Assembly: GCF_009834545.1 (NCBI RefSeq)
Contig: NZ_CP019427.1
Coordinates: 2,362,001 to 2,426,000, forward strand
Direction of reading: 5' to 3'
Length of the DNA: 64,000 nt
From: Pseudomonas sp. S04
Lineage (GTDB): Bacteria > Pseudomonadota > Gammaproteobacteria > Pseudomonadales > Pseudomonadaceae
Made by a program: the position numbers and the translations under genes. The notes beneath the pieces were generated by a model. That model had not been told where the DNA came from. It ran no database searches and worked only from the letters and a program-made list of their open reading frames with translations. Shown here piece after piece: positions 1-8,205 of the stretch (position 1 is the first letter of the stretch; every line of letters starts with the position of its first letter).

Positions 1-626
1 TGTTCGCCGGCGGTATCGGCATCACCCCGATTCTCTGCATGGCCGAGCAACTGGCCGACAGCGGTGCCGATTTCGAATTGCATTACTGCGCGCGCGCCGG
101 CGACCGTGCGGCTTTTGTCGAACGACTCAAGGGGTCACCCTTTGCCGACCGCGTGCACCTGCATTTTGATCAAGACCCCGATTCGCGCCTGGATGCGGCC
201 AGCGTTCTCGCCGGTCCGGCACCGGACTTGCACCTGTATGTCTGTGGTCCTTCAGGCTTCATGCAGCATGTGCTCGACAGCGCCAGGCTCCAGGGCTGGA
301 GTGAAGCGCAGTTACACCGTGAATATTTCGCCGCAGCGCCGGTGGATACCAGTGCCGATGGGTCGTTCCAGGTGAAGCTTGGCAGTAGCGGCCGGGTGTT
401 CGACATTCCGGCCGACAAGACGGTGGTCCAGGTGCTGGAAAGTCACGGTGTCGAGATCGCGATCTCCTGTGAGCAGGGTGTTTGTGGAACCTGCCTGACC
501 CGTGTGCTGGAAGGGGTGCCCGAGCACCGTGACCTGTTTCTCACCGAAGAGGAGCAAGCTGCCAATGATCAGTTCACACCCTGCTGTTCGAGATCCAGAT
601 CGGCGTTGCTGGTGCTGGACCTCTGA
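1..626 (+). CDS. vanB: Vanillate O-demethylase reductase subunit, 3' part (first copy)
   Basis: The frame is open from the left edge (codons start at base 3), so the N-terminal FMN domain and the start lie outside the window. The first visible residues, [11 protein letters not shown], are the NAD(P)-binding motif of phthalate-dioxygenase-reductase-type proteins, and [10 protein letters not shown] follows. The C-terminus is a plant-type 2Fe-2S domain with CEQGVCGTC and a fourth Cys in TPCCSRSR. VanB passes electrons from NADH to the Rieske oxygenase VanA, which demethylates vanillate to protocatechuate. It is closely similar to the complete VanB at 16816-17769, so the genome has at least two copies. 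A vanA partner is probably just upstream. It converges on the VanR-type gene, with 9 bp between the stop codons. Confidence 0.9.
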   Translation, partial: FAGGIGITPILCMAEQLADSGADFELHYCARAGDRAAFVERLKGSPFADRVHLHFDQDPDSRLDAASVLAGPAPDLHLYVCGPSGFMQHVLDSARLQGWSEAQLHREYFAAAPVDTSADGSFQVKLGSSGRVFDIPADKTVVQVLESHGVEIAISCEQGVCGTCLTRVLEGVPEHRDLFLTEEEQAANDQFTPCCSRSRSALLVLDL

Positions 627-635
627 GCCAAACGA

Positions 636-1352
636 TCATTCGCCGCGCGCGATCACTTTAATCCCTTCGCTACTGGTGCCGCTCGCACCGAACACCTCGG
701 CATAACGCAGGGTCGCATTGGCATGTTCGCGCATGATGGCTTCGGCGCGAGCACCCTGGCGACTGACCAGCGCGTCGACCACCGAGTGGTGTTGCATATG
801 CGCGAAATTGAAGCGCCGGTATTCGCGTGCCATGTCCTCGCGATCGAAAGCCAGCGCCGACACTGAAGCGAAGGGACGATGGTCATTGCGCGCCAGGGCT
901 TCGGCGATGGCCGGGTTGGCGCTGCTTTCGACGATCACCTGGTGAAAGCGCATGTTGAGGTCATGAAACGCCTCAAGGTCTTCTTCTGTCACGTAGCCTT
1001 TGTCGAACAGTGCATCGCCTTGCACCAGGCATTCATGCAGTGCCGCCCGCGCTTGCTCGCTCAAGCCACGTTCGGCACTCTGCCGGGCGGCCAGCCCCTC
1101 CAGCACCCCACGCACTTCCACGGCGCCGGCAATATCGTCGGCACTCACCGAGCGCACCTGATAACCCCGTCCGCCGTGGCGTACCAGCAAGCCTTCCTGT
1201 TCGAGGGTCAGGAAAGCCATGCGTACCGGCATGCGCGAGACGCCGAAGCGATCCGCCGTCGGAATCTCCATCAGCCGTTCGCCCGCCGCCAGTTCGCCCG
1301 AGGCAATCATTTTGCGCAGTGCCACTAGCACCATTTGACCGGGTTTACTCAT
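636..1352 (-). CDS. vanR: GntR/FadR-subfamily regulator, VanR-like
   Basis: The 238-residue protein has an N-terminal GntR winged helix (about residues 10-75, with DRFGVSRMPVRMAFLTLEQEGL) and a C-terminal all-helical FCD ligand-binding domain (about 85-215, with conserved Asp and His residues in HDLNMRFH and HMQHH). This is the build of VanR, the repressor of vanAB that is released by vanillate. It lies tail to tail with vanB and upstream of an OprD porin and an aromatic-acid carrier on the same strand, as in van loci of Pseudomonas. The family call is firm. The VanR assignment rests on neighbours. Confidence 0.82.
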   Translation of the reverse strand: MSKPGQMVLVALRKMIASGELAAGERLMEIPTADRFGVSRMPVRMAFLTLEQEGLLVRHGGRGYQVRSVSADDIAGAVEVRGVLEGLAARQSAERGLSEQARAALHECLVQGDALFDKGYVTEEDLEAFHDLNMRFHQVIVESSANPAIAEALARNDHRPFASVSALAFDREDMAREYRRFNFAHMQHHSVVDALVSRQGARAEAIMREHANATLRYAEVFGASGTSSEGIKVIARGE

Positions 1353-1405
1353 GCAGGCGACTTCCAGAGAGGGGGTTCGCCATAGTAACGCAAGGAGGGG
1401 GAGAG

Positions 1406-1432
1406 CTGCAGGGGCGACAAGCGCCCCTGCAG
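1406..1432 (-). terminator. Strong hairpin 3' of the OprD gene
   Basis: A perfect 11-bp inverted repeat (CTGCAGGGGCG and CGCCCCTGCAG) with a 5-base loop sits 7 bp past the stop of the porin gene at 1439. There is no clear U-tract, so it may act as an mRNA 3' stabiliser rather than a classical terminator. Confidence 0.55.
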
Positions 1433-1438
1433 GGAGGA

Positions 1439-2689
1439 TCAGAGTGACAGCGGGTAGTTGATGATGATGCGGGTCTGATCGAAGTCACTGTTGAAGCTGC
1501 GACGGTTGGTGGCGTTGTTGACGCGCACGCTCAGGCTTTTCAGTGGACCGCTCTGCAGGGTGTAGCTGACTTCAGTGTCGCGCTCCCATTCCTTGCCATC
1601 GGTGCCGGCCTTGGTGGTGGCGTTTTCGCCGTGACCGTAGCGGGTCATCAGCAACAGGCCGGGGATCCCGGCGGCAGCGAAATCGTAATCATATCGAGCC
1701 TGCCAGGAGCGTTCGTCGGCGTTGCTGAAATTACCGTTGAACATGTCATTGCCCAGGGTTCGCCCGCTACTGCCATATACCGACATCCAGGCGGTGTCAC
1801 CGCTGACCTTCTGCAGGCCCAGGTACAGGGTGTGGCCGCCAAGTTTGGCTGAGAACAACCCGTAGGCGGTGTGGCTTTGCACATTGCCGATCCGTGCGCT
1901 GCCGTCTTCCTTGTCGATGAAATAGCCCAGGTTCGCGCCGAGGGTCCAGTCAGCGAACTGCTGTTTATGCAGCAGGTTCAGATAGCTTTGCTGATAGATG
2001 TCTTCGAGTTGCGAGTGCCAGGCGCCGACCAGGGTTTGTTGTTGGTTGAAGCGGTATTCGGCGCCCATGTAGTTGAAACCGTCCGACATCACGGTGGGGG
2101 CTGCCCACGCCGAGAGGTCTTGCATGTTCGAGGAATTGCGCAAGCTCACGTCGGTGTATTGACCTGCTTGCAGGTTCAGTCCCGGCAACTCTCGGGACAC
2201 CAGCATGGTGCCCTGAAAGGTCTGTGGCAGCAGGCGGCCGTCATCGTAGCGCAGCAGCGGGATGTCCGGCATGAGCTCGCCGAGCATCAGTTCTGTGGCG
2301 GATAGGCGCATTTTGGCGGCCACGCCAATGCGCCCGTAATCGTCGGCGGAGCGTCCGTCGTCGTGCACCGGAAGCAGTTCCGAACCGCTGCGTTGTGGGC
2401 CGCTGTCGAGCTTGAGGCCAAGCATCGCGATACCGTCAAGGCCAAAACCGAGCACGCCAGGGGTATAGCCAGAATTGAACTTGAGGATAGCGCCTTGGGC
2501 CCATTCTTCTATCTTGCTCTTGCTGGCGCCCGGATCGTTGAAATCACGATTGAAGTAGTAATTTCGCAGCACCAGGCTGGTCTTGGAATCCTCGAAAAAG
2601 CCACCGTCCTCAGCATGCGCTGAAGGTAGGAGGGCGATCAGGATTGCACCGCCGAGCAAGGCCCGGGGAGGGAGGGGGGAGCGAGTCAT
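1439..2689 (-). CDS. OprD-family outer-membrane porin (vanillate/aromatic-acid type)
   Basis: The 416-residue protein has a signal peptide (hydrophobic segment GGAILIALLPSAHA, cleavage after AHA). It continues with the OprD-family start FFEDSKTSLVLRNYYFNRDF and alternating beta-strands to a C-terminal YPLSL. OprD/OpdK-type channels let aromatic and other carboxylic acids cross the outer membrane. Its place between a VanR-like regulator and an MFS aromatic-acid carrier suggests a vanillate porin (VanP/OpdK type). The ATG follows an A-rich leader (AATACAATAATA). It resembles the other OprD gene in this window at 6135-7457. Substrate specificity is inferred from context. Confidence 0.88.
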   Translation of the reverse strand: MTRSPLPPRALLGGAILIALLPSAHAEDGGFFEDSKTSLVLRNYYFNRDFNDPGASKSKIEEWAQGAILKFNSGYTPGVLGFGLDGIAMLGLKLDSGPQRSGSELLPVHDDGRSADDYGRIGVAAKMRLSATELMLGELMPDIPLLRYDDGRLLPQTFQGTMLVSRELPGLNLQAGQYTDVSLRNSSNMQDLSAWAAPTVMSDGFNYMGAEYRFNQQQTLVGAWHSQLEDIYQQSYLNLLHKQQFADWTLGANLGYFIDKEDGSARIGNVQSHTAYGLFSAKLGGHTLYLGLQKVSGDTAWMSVYGSSGRTLGNDMFNGNFSNADERSWQARYDYDFAAAGIPGLLLMTRYGHGENATTKAGTDGKEWERDTEVSYTLQSGPLKSLSVRVNNATNRRSFNSDFDQTRIIINYPLSL

Positions 2690-2717
2690 TATTATTGTAT
2701 TCCTGGAGGATGTAGTC

Positions 2718-2743
2718 AGTAGCGAGGGCGGCCCCTCGCTACT
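2718..2743 (-). terminator. Hairpin between the MFS and porin genes
   Basis: A perfect 11-bp stem (AGTAGCGAGGG and CCCTCGCTACT) with a 4-base loop follows the stop of the MFS gene at 2756 and precedes the porin start. No U-tract is visible. It could end or attenuate transcription from the MFS gene into the porin gene. Confidence 0.5.
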
Positions 2744-2755
2744 CTTGGCATAGGC

Positions 2756-4090
2756 TCAAGCCTGGCTGAATTGGGCGTCAGGTTGCTGTTTGGCTTCAGG
2801 TCGCAGTAGTAGCAGCACGGCTGCGGCGATGACGAAAACCACAGCAAACACCCCATACAGATGCAGTGGCTGCCAGCCGCTATCGAGCAACAGGCCGGCC
2901 ACGGTCGGCGACAGAATCGCGCCGATCCGCCCGATACCGATGCCCCAGCCGACGCCAGTTGCTCGTACCGAAGCGTCATAGACAATCGGTGACAGCGCGT
3001 ACAAGCCCGCCACGCAGCCATTGGCAAACAGCCCGATCAACAGACCCAGTCCGAGGGCCATGGATACTGATGAGGCCGAGTCAACGAACAGCACCAGCAA
3101 ACCTGCCGTAGCCAGCATGAACAGCGACAGCACACGGGTCAGGCGCCAGCGCGAGGCCAGGGCACCAATCAGGGCTGCGCCGAAAATACCGCCGACGCTC
3201 AGCAACACGCCGCCGCTGATCCCTTGCTGTGCCGATAGCCCTGCCGATACCAGCAGCTTGGGTGTCCAGCTCATCACGAAATAGAAGCCGAACATCACCA
3301 GGAAGAACAGCAGCCAGATCAGCAGGGTCGTGCGCCGTGACGCCGGTGAGAGCAACTGCGCCAAGCGCCCGTGGCCTGAAGTCGGCGCCGAGAGGGCGGC
3401 GGGCAGCTCGCGCAGTGGTGGCTGACCGAGGCGGGCGGCCAGGCGATTGATACGTGCCAAGGCGTTGTCGGGGCGGCGGGCGAGCAGAAAGTCCAGCGAT
3501 TCGGGCAAATACATCAGCACCAGCGGAATCACCGCCAGGGTTACGGCACCACCGAAGATGAATACCGAGCGCCAGCCAAAGTGCGTCAACAGCCATACTG
3601 AAAGCAGGCCACCGAAGGTCGCACCCAGGGCATAACCGGTGGATTGCAGGCTCACCGCTAACCCACGCCAGCGTTTGTTGGCGTATTCACTGGCAATCAC
3701 GTTGCTGCTGGCCAGGATCCCGCCGATTCCCAGGCCGGTCAGCCCACGCAGTAGCGCCAGTTGCACGGGCGTCTGGCTCAGCGCTGACAACAGCATGCCG
3801 CCCCCCGAGAGCAGCAGGCAAAACAGAATCAATGGTCGACGACCAAAGCGATCCGCCCACGGTGCAATAAACAGAGAGCCGGCCGCCATGCCAAACAACC
3901 CGGCACTTAACAACAGCCCGATCTGCGCGCCGTTCAGACCCCATTCGGCAGAGACCGAGGAAGCCGTGAAGGCCATCACCAGCACGTCGAACCCATCGAT
4001 CATGTTCAGGACAATACAGATACCCACGGCCAACCACTGGAACGACGCCATCGGCCGTTCATCTACCACGTTCTTCAGCGCGACAGTCAT
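2756..4090 (-). CDS. MFS aromatic-acid:H+ symporter (AAHS family, VanK/PcaK-like)
   Basis: The 444-residue protein has 12 predicted membrane segments. The AAHS-type motif DGFDVLVMAFTASSV lies in the first helix and the MFS loop motif WADRFGRRPLIL after helix 2. Carriers of this family import vanillate, protocatechuate and 4-hydroxybenzoate. I place the start at 4090 (MTVALK), which has AAGGGG 8 bases upstream. A longer in-frame start at 4162 adds 24 residues without a good ribosome-binding site. It is co-directional with the porin and vanR, so vanillate or a related acid is the likely substrate. Confidence 0.85.
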   Translation of the reverse strand: MTVALKNVVDERPMASFQWLAVGICIVLNMIDGFDVLVMAFTASSVSAEWGLNGAQIGLLLSAGLFGMAAGSLFIAPWADRFGRRPLILFCLLLSGGGMLLSALSQTPVQLALLRGLTGLGIGGILASSNVIASEYANKRWRGLAVSLQSTGYALGATFGGLLSVWLLTHFGWRSVFIFGGAVTLAVIPLVLMYLPESLDFLLARRPDNALARINRLAARLGQPPLRELPAALSAPTSGHGRLAQLLSPASRRTTLLIWLLFFLVMFGFYFVMSWTPKLLVSAGLSAQQGISGGVLLSVGGIFGAALIGALASRWRLTRVLSLFMLATAGLLVLFVDSASSVSMALGLGLLIGLFANGCVAGLYALSPIVYDASVRATGVGWGIGIGRIGAILSPTVAGLLLDSGWQPLHLYGVFAVVFVIAAAVLLLLRPEAKQQPDAQFSQA

Positions 4091-4584
4091 AGCTGCTGCC
4101 CCTTGAGACGAGGCTGCGTACAGGTAAAACGAGAAAGGCACACGAAGGTGGGTACAAGCCAAGACTTGAGCCCGATTGAGAAGTCACTCATCACGACACC
4201 CTTGTTATTTTTATGAGCGGGCAGGCGTTTACCTGACACCGTGTGGCGCCAGTCAATCGTTTTATGGATCCATTGAAAAGTGGCTGTTAGAGGGTTTTGC
4301 TCTGTTTCTTAATATGAGTTTATAAAAACGCTTAAAAAACAAATGCTTATAGTTTTGTAAAGTGTTCGATTATCGAACGTTTCGTGGATTTCATCGCAAA
4401 GGATCCAATAGAGGAGTGTAATGGGCTGATGGGGTAGAGCCTGGGACATGCTTTGCGATTCGGGACGTTGTAACTGCACGCGCCCAGTCCCAGTGCACGC
4501 TGGCACTGGGAGAGGACGGCGGTGGTGAAACCGCACCTTACTCGATTGGATTTTGCTGCAAGGTTGAAAACTTCGCAGTGATGC
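4091..4584. other. Intergenic region with an AT-rich promoter zone and operator-like palindrome
   Basis: I see no credible gene here. It holds an A-rich leader (CTCATAAAAATAA on the minus strand at 4205-4217), a 15-bp palindrome at 4364-4378, a small hairpin CCCAGTGC-acgctg-GCACTGGG at about 4488-4509, and AT-rich sequence around 4310-4365 suited to a promoter for the carrier at 2756-4090. Confidence 0.6.
4364..4378. promoter_or_regulatory. Perfect 15-bp palindrome, IclR/PcaR-type operator candidate
   Basis: GTTCGATTATCGAAC is a perfect palindrome around its central T. It closely matches the PcaR-type (IclR family) operator described in Pseudomonas putida (GTTCGATAATCGCAC). It lies 274 bp upstream of the carrier start at 4090. 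A related site (GTTCGATTATCGGTC) is at 6013. No IclR gene is in the window, so the regulator would be encoded elsewhere. Confidence 0.5.
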
Positions 4585-5802
4585 TCAGTTGGCGGTATTC
4601 AGCGGTGCTTCAGTAGTCGAACTGGAGCGGGCAATCACGGTGATGATCGACAAGGCGGCGATCACCAGCCCGGGTGAAGTCGCTAGCAGCACGCCAGTAG
4701 TGCCGGCACCGGCGGCAAGGATCTGCCCGGCGGCCAAGGGGCCTGCCACTGAGCCCAGGCGACCGATGGCCACGGCCGCACCGACGCCGGTGGCGCGCAC
4801 TGCAGTCGGGTAGGACGGTGGCGCCAGGGCGTAGAGCACAAGTTGCGCAGCCATGACGAAAAGCCCGGCGGCAAACCCGGCGATGGACATTGGCACGATT
4901 CCGCTAGACAGGCCGACCCCGGCCAGCGCCGCCAGCAACCCGGCATACACGAACAGCACGACCTTGAGGCCGTTGCAACGGTCCAGAAGCAGGCCACCGA
5001 GCAGCGAGCCGAGGGCGCCACCGATGTTGAACAGCATCTGGATCATGCCCGCCTGGGGTTTGCTGAAGCCCTGTTCCAGCAGCAATGAAGGGAGCCAGTT
5101 GAGCAGCATGTACATCACGGTCAAGGTGAAGAAATAGCTCAGCCACAAGGCCAGGGTGTTGCGTGTCCGGCCTTCGCCGAACAGCGCCTGTGCGGTGGAC
5201 GGCCGTGGGCTGCCAGTTGCTGAACGTTGCTGGCGGAAGGCAGTGGACTCGGGCAGCAGCAGGGCCATCAGCGGTACAACCAGCAAGGGCACCAGGCCGC
5301 CGATGATGAAGGTGGTTTGCCAGTGTTCACTGGAAAACATCGCCACCACTGCCGCGAGCGCACCGCCCAGGGGCACGCCGCAGTACATGACACTGATGGC
5401 GGTGCCGCGGTTGCGTTCGCTTACGGCCTCGGCGCACAGGGCTATCAGGTTGGGCAGGGCGGCACCCAGGCCCAACCCGGTCATGAAGCGCACCAGCAAC
5501 AGGCTGGAGTAACTCTCGACATAGGCAGTGCAAAGGGAAAACAGGCCGAACAGCAGCACTGCACCGACGAGGATTTTCTTGCGGCCGATGCGATCGGCGA
5601 CCCAGCCGCCAAAAAACGCCCCAGGCAGCAGGCCGATGATCCCGGCACTGAACACCCAACCCATCATTTTCGGGTCCAGGGCAAAACTCTGGCGCAGCCC
5701 GGCGGCAGCAGTGCCGGCGGCCTGCAGATCGAAACCCTCGATCAACGCAACGATAAAGCACAAAGCGATTGTCAGCGTCGAACGACGCGATGGGCTGTCC
5801 AT
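4585..5802 (-). CDS. MFS aromatic-acid transporter, MhpT-like
   Basis: The 405-residue protein has 12 membrane segments. It closely follows E. coli MhpT, the 3-(3-hydroxyphenyl)propionate carrier, along its length: LTIALCFIVALIEGFDLQAAG at the start, then MTGLGLGAALPNLIAL and MYCGVPLGGALAA. The loop motif WVADRIGRKKIL is intact. The ATG is preceded by GAGG and by an A-rich Crc/Hfq-type stretch (5815-5831). It shares a promoter region of about 330 bp with the divergent porin at 6135. A phenylpropanoid or aromatic acid is the likely substrate, and the exact compound is unknown. Confidence 0.83.
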   Translation of the reverse strand: MDSPSRRSTLTIALCFIVALIEGFDLQAAGTAAAGLRQSFALDPKMMGWVFSAGIIGLLPGAFFGGWVADRIGRKKILVGAVLLFGLFSLCTAYVESYSSLLLVRFMTGLGLGAALPNLIALCAEAVSERNRGTAISVMYCGVPLGGALAAVVAMFSSEHWQTTFIIGGLVPLLVVPLMALLLPESTAFRQQRSATGSPRPSTAQALFGEGRTRNTLALWLSYFFTLTVMYMLLNWLPSLLLEQGFSKPQAGMIQMLFNIGGALGSLLGGLLLDRCNGLKVVLFVYAGLLAALAGVGLSSGIVPMSIAGFAAGLFVMAAQLVLYALAPPSYPTAVRATGVGAAVAIGRLGSVAGPLAAGQILAAGAGTTGVLLATSPGLVIAALSIITVIARSSSTTEAPLNTAN

Positions 5803-6134
5803 GGGGGGAACCTCATTGTTGTTTTTGTTGTGGAGTCGAGCCGTCCCATCGCACGAGGTACGCTGAAGATGACTGCTGATTAATAAGATAACAAAGATAA
5901 CTAAAAAATGAACTGGCCCATAAAAATCTATAAAAACAGGATAAAAGTTATATAAATCAATGGATAAAGAGATTATCGAAAGATCTGATGAAAAATAGAT
6001 AACAATATTAATGTTCGATTATCGGTCAGTTACCATTGACAGGAGTCATGGGCAATTTCCATTCTCTGTCCGCGAAGCCGGCTGTGCTGCGCTCTCCTGG
6101 CAGCACAAACAATAATAAAAAATGGAAATCGAAC
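5803..6134. promoter_or_regulatory. AT-rich divergent promoter region between MhpT-like carrier and OprD porin
   Basis: This 332-bp region is much more AT-rich than its surroundings (about 5880-6010) and contains no convincing gene. It carries an A-rich Crc/Hfq-type motif on the minus strand (5815-5831), another on the plus strand (6105-6122), a half-site GATTATCGAA at 5971-5980, and the operator-like GTTCGATTATCGGTC at 6013-6027. Confidence 0.55.
6013..6027. promoter_or_regulatory. IclR/PcaR-type operator candidate upstream of OprD porin
   Basis: GTTCGATTATCGGTC matches the perfect palindrome at 4364 in 13 of 15 positions, with its right arm degenerate. It lies about 110 bp upstream of the porin ATG at 6135. 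Confidence 0.4.
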
Positions 6135-7457
6135 ATGCCCAATCTCCCCACGTACGACGTTGCGACGGCGTCAGCCACCTGTGTACCCGGTATCGGTCGC
6201 GGGTGGGTCCTGGCGCTGCTCGGCTTGAGCGTTCTGCCCACCCAGCTTCGCGCCGCGGGCTTTATCGAAGACAGCCATGGCACCTTGACCCTGCGTAATT
6301 ACTACCTGGACCGCCAATACAAGGACGATGGGGCCAAGACCGCTGCCCAGGAGTGGGCCCAGGGTTTCATCATGAGCATGGAGTCGGGGTTTACCCAGGG
6401 GCCGCTGGGTTTTGGACTGGACGTCCGCGGGCTGCTGGGGGTCAAGCTCGACTCCGCGCCGGATCGCAGCGGCACTGAGTTGTTGCCGGTGTCGGCCAGC
6501 GACAATCGGGCGGCGGATGAGTACTCGCGCCTGGCCCCGACCGCCAAGCTGCGTTTTGCCCAGACCACGGTGAAGTCCGGGGACGTGTCGATCTTCCTGC
6601 CGTTTGCGTTTGCCAGCCCCTCGCGACTGCTGCCGCAAACCTTTCGCGGCACCATCCTGAGCTCCAGGGACATCGATGACCTGACGCTGAACACCGGGTA
6701 CATCGATCGCATCGACAAGCGCAATTCCACCAACTATGAGGCGATGACCATCGCGTCGCCCAACCGGCGCTTCAACGCGACTGCCACGACCTCGCACATG
6801 GCCTATGTGGGGGGCGATTATCAGGTCAGCAAGACGCTGAGCCTGCGTGCCTACCACGCCGAGGTGGCCGACCTGTACCAACAGGATACCTTTGCCTTGC
6901 TGCATGACCTGCCGCTGGGCGGCGGGACATTGACCAGCGACCTGCGCAGTTTTTTCAGTCGCGAGGATGGCAGTGCCAAGGCCGGTGAAGTGGACAACCG
7001 CAACGTCTCGGGGCTGTTCAGCTACCGCTATGGCGGGCATCGCCTGGGCCTCGGCTACATGCATTCCAGTGGCGACTCGGCGACGCCCTACATCTCCGGG
7101 ACAGAGTTGATGGGGATGAGTGAGCTGACCATGGCTTCGGACTTTCTCAACGCCAGGGAGCGCACGTGGCAGGCCATCTATGACTATGATTTCGCAGCGT
7201 CCGGAGTGCCCGGGCTAAGGGGGCGGTTGCGTTATTTGCGCGGTGACAATATCGAGCTGGCAGCCTTCAACGCCGAAGATCGCAAGGAGCGCGAGTTCCA
7301 GATGGAGCTGGGCTATGTGGTGCAGAGCGGGCCGCTGAAAAACGTTGGACTGGTGGCGCGCAAGGCGATTTATCGCAACGATTTCCCGGCCGGCGCAGCA
7401 TTTCGCGATGAAAACCAGACCCGCTTCCTGGTGACCTACACCTTGCCGATCTGGTAA
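6135..7457 (+). CDS. OprD-family outer-membrane porin
   Basis: From the ATG at 6135 the protein has 440 residues. It has a long signal peptide (hydrophobic part VLALLGLSVLPTQLRA), the OprD start FIEDSHGTLTLRNYYLDRQY, and beta-barrel strands to a C-terminal TYTLPIW with an aromatic last residue. An upstream in-frame TTG/ATG (6036/6048) would bury the signal peptide, so 6135 is preferred although its ribosome-binding site is weak. It is divergent from the MhpT-like carrier, and the pair probably moves the same aromatic acid across both membranes. It converges on the MarR gene. Confidence 0.86.
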   Translation: MPNLPTYDVATASATCVPGIGRGWVLALLGLSVLPTQLRAAGFIEDSHGTLTLRNYYLDRQYKDDGAKTAAQEWAQGFIMSMESGFTQGPLGFGLDVRGLLGVKLDSAPDRSGTELLPVSASDNRAADEYSRLAPTAKLRFAQTTVKSGDVSIFLPFAFASPSRLLPQTFRGTILSSRDIDDLTLNTGYIDRIDKRNSTNYEAMTIASPNRRFNATATTSHMAYVGGDYQVSKTLSLRAYHAEVADLYQQDTFALLHDLPLGGGTLTSDLRSFFSREDGSAKAGEVDNRNVSGLFSYRYGGHRLGLGYMHSSGDSATPYISGTELMGMSELTMASDFLNARERTWQAIYDYDFAASGVPGLRGRLRYLRGDNIELAAFNAEDRKEREFQMELGYVVQSGPLKNVGLVARKAIYRNDFPAGAAFRDENQTRFLVTYTLPIW

Positions 7458-7484
7458 CCCCGGGGACTGCAGGCTTCTCACCGA

Positions 7485-7503
7485 CACGCCCGTTGGGGGC
7501 GTG
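7485..7503. terminator. Hairpin between convergent porin and MarR genes
   Basis: CACGCCC-gttgg-GGGCGTG is a perfect 7-bp stem in the 48-bp gap between two converging genes. It could serve both directions, although no U-tract is present. Confidence 0.45.
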
Positions 7504-7505
7504 CG

Positions 7506-7994
7506 TCACTCCTGATAAATCTTCTTCAGCAGTCGCAGCAGCTCTTCGCGTTCCTGATCGTCCAGTGCCGCGGTGGCATCCAGGTCGCTTTGCGCGGCGA
7601 TCTGGTTGAGTTCCTTGAGCAGGGTCTCGCCGGTCTTGCTCAGGAAGATCCCATAGGAACGCTTGTCCGGCTTGCAACGCACGCGAACCGCCAGCGCACG
7701 GCTTTCCAGTTTATTGAGCAGAGGTACCACCTGGGGCGGCTCGATAGTCAGTGCCCGGGCCAGGTCGGCCTGCATCAGGCCGGGGTTCTGATTGATGATC
7801 GCCAGGGCCGAGAACTGGGCGGGTCGCAGATCGTGGGCCGAGAGGCGGCCAATCAGGTTCTGGAACAGTTTGAGTTGTGCGCGGCGCATGGCGTAGCCGA
7901 TCAGGTCGTTCAACGCCGAATCGAGTGGTGCCTGCATCTCGACGTTGGTCGACGCTGCCTCGATCGACTCGGCGAGGGGGGAGGGCTTGGCCAT
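7506..7994 (-). CDS. ferR: MarR-family regulator of hydroxycinnamate catabolism (FerR/HcaR-like)
   Basis: The 162-residue MarR protein has a winged-helix core from about residue 50 to 135 (LRPAQFSALAIINQNPG, then LARALTIEPPQVVPLLNKLESRALAVR and the wing). In Pseudomonas the same gene order, with a MarR gene divergent from ech-vdh-fcs, encodes the repressor released by feruloyl- or p-coumaroyl-CoA. I chose the ATG at 7994 (MAKPSPL), which has AGGA about 10 bases upstream, over a TTG at 8027. The family is certain. The specific role is inferred from position. Confidence 0.8.
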   Translation of the reverse strand: MAKPSPLAESIEAASTNVEMQAPLDSALNDLIGYAMRRAQLKLFQNLIGRLSAHDLRPAQFSALAIINQNPGLMQADLARALTIEPPQVVPLLNKLESRALAVRVRCKPDKRSYGIFLSKTGETLLKELNQIAAQSDLDATAALDDQEREELLRLLKKIYQE

Positions 7995-8132
7995 TGCAGG
8001 TGAGTCCTGAAGGTTGGAGGTTAACAAGACTATCTATTTTGCCGGCGTTGACCGGTGATTGCTATGACCAATGTTGCCTGGCGTTTTGGGGATGGAAGCT
8101 TCCAGTGCGAGGAAATTGGTTAATTCTATTAA

Positions 8133-8151
8133 TAGTTAATTGACATAACTA
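8133..8151 (+). promoter_or_regulatory. ech promoter -35 box overlapped by MarR-type inverted repeat
   Basis: TAGTTA and TAACTA form an inverted repeat that encloses TTGACA (8140-8145), a consensus sigma70 -35 box. A TTTAAT -10 candidate begins at 8161. A repressor bound here would block the ech promoter, which fits the divergent MarR gene. Confidence 0.55.
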
Positions 8152-8205
8152 ATTGGCTGATTTAATTTCCAGTCATCTTCAAACCAAGAACAAGAGAGCA
8201 TCGTC

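Noticed and set aside
4309..4536. Open frame of 75 codons on the minus strand between the two MFS genes
   Set aside because: No ribosome-binding site, unusual composition and overlap with AT-rich promoter sequence and the palindrome at 4364. No recognisable protein features.
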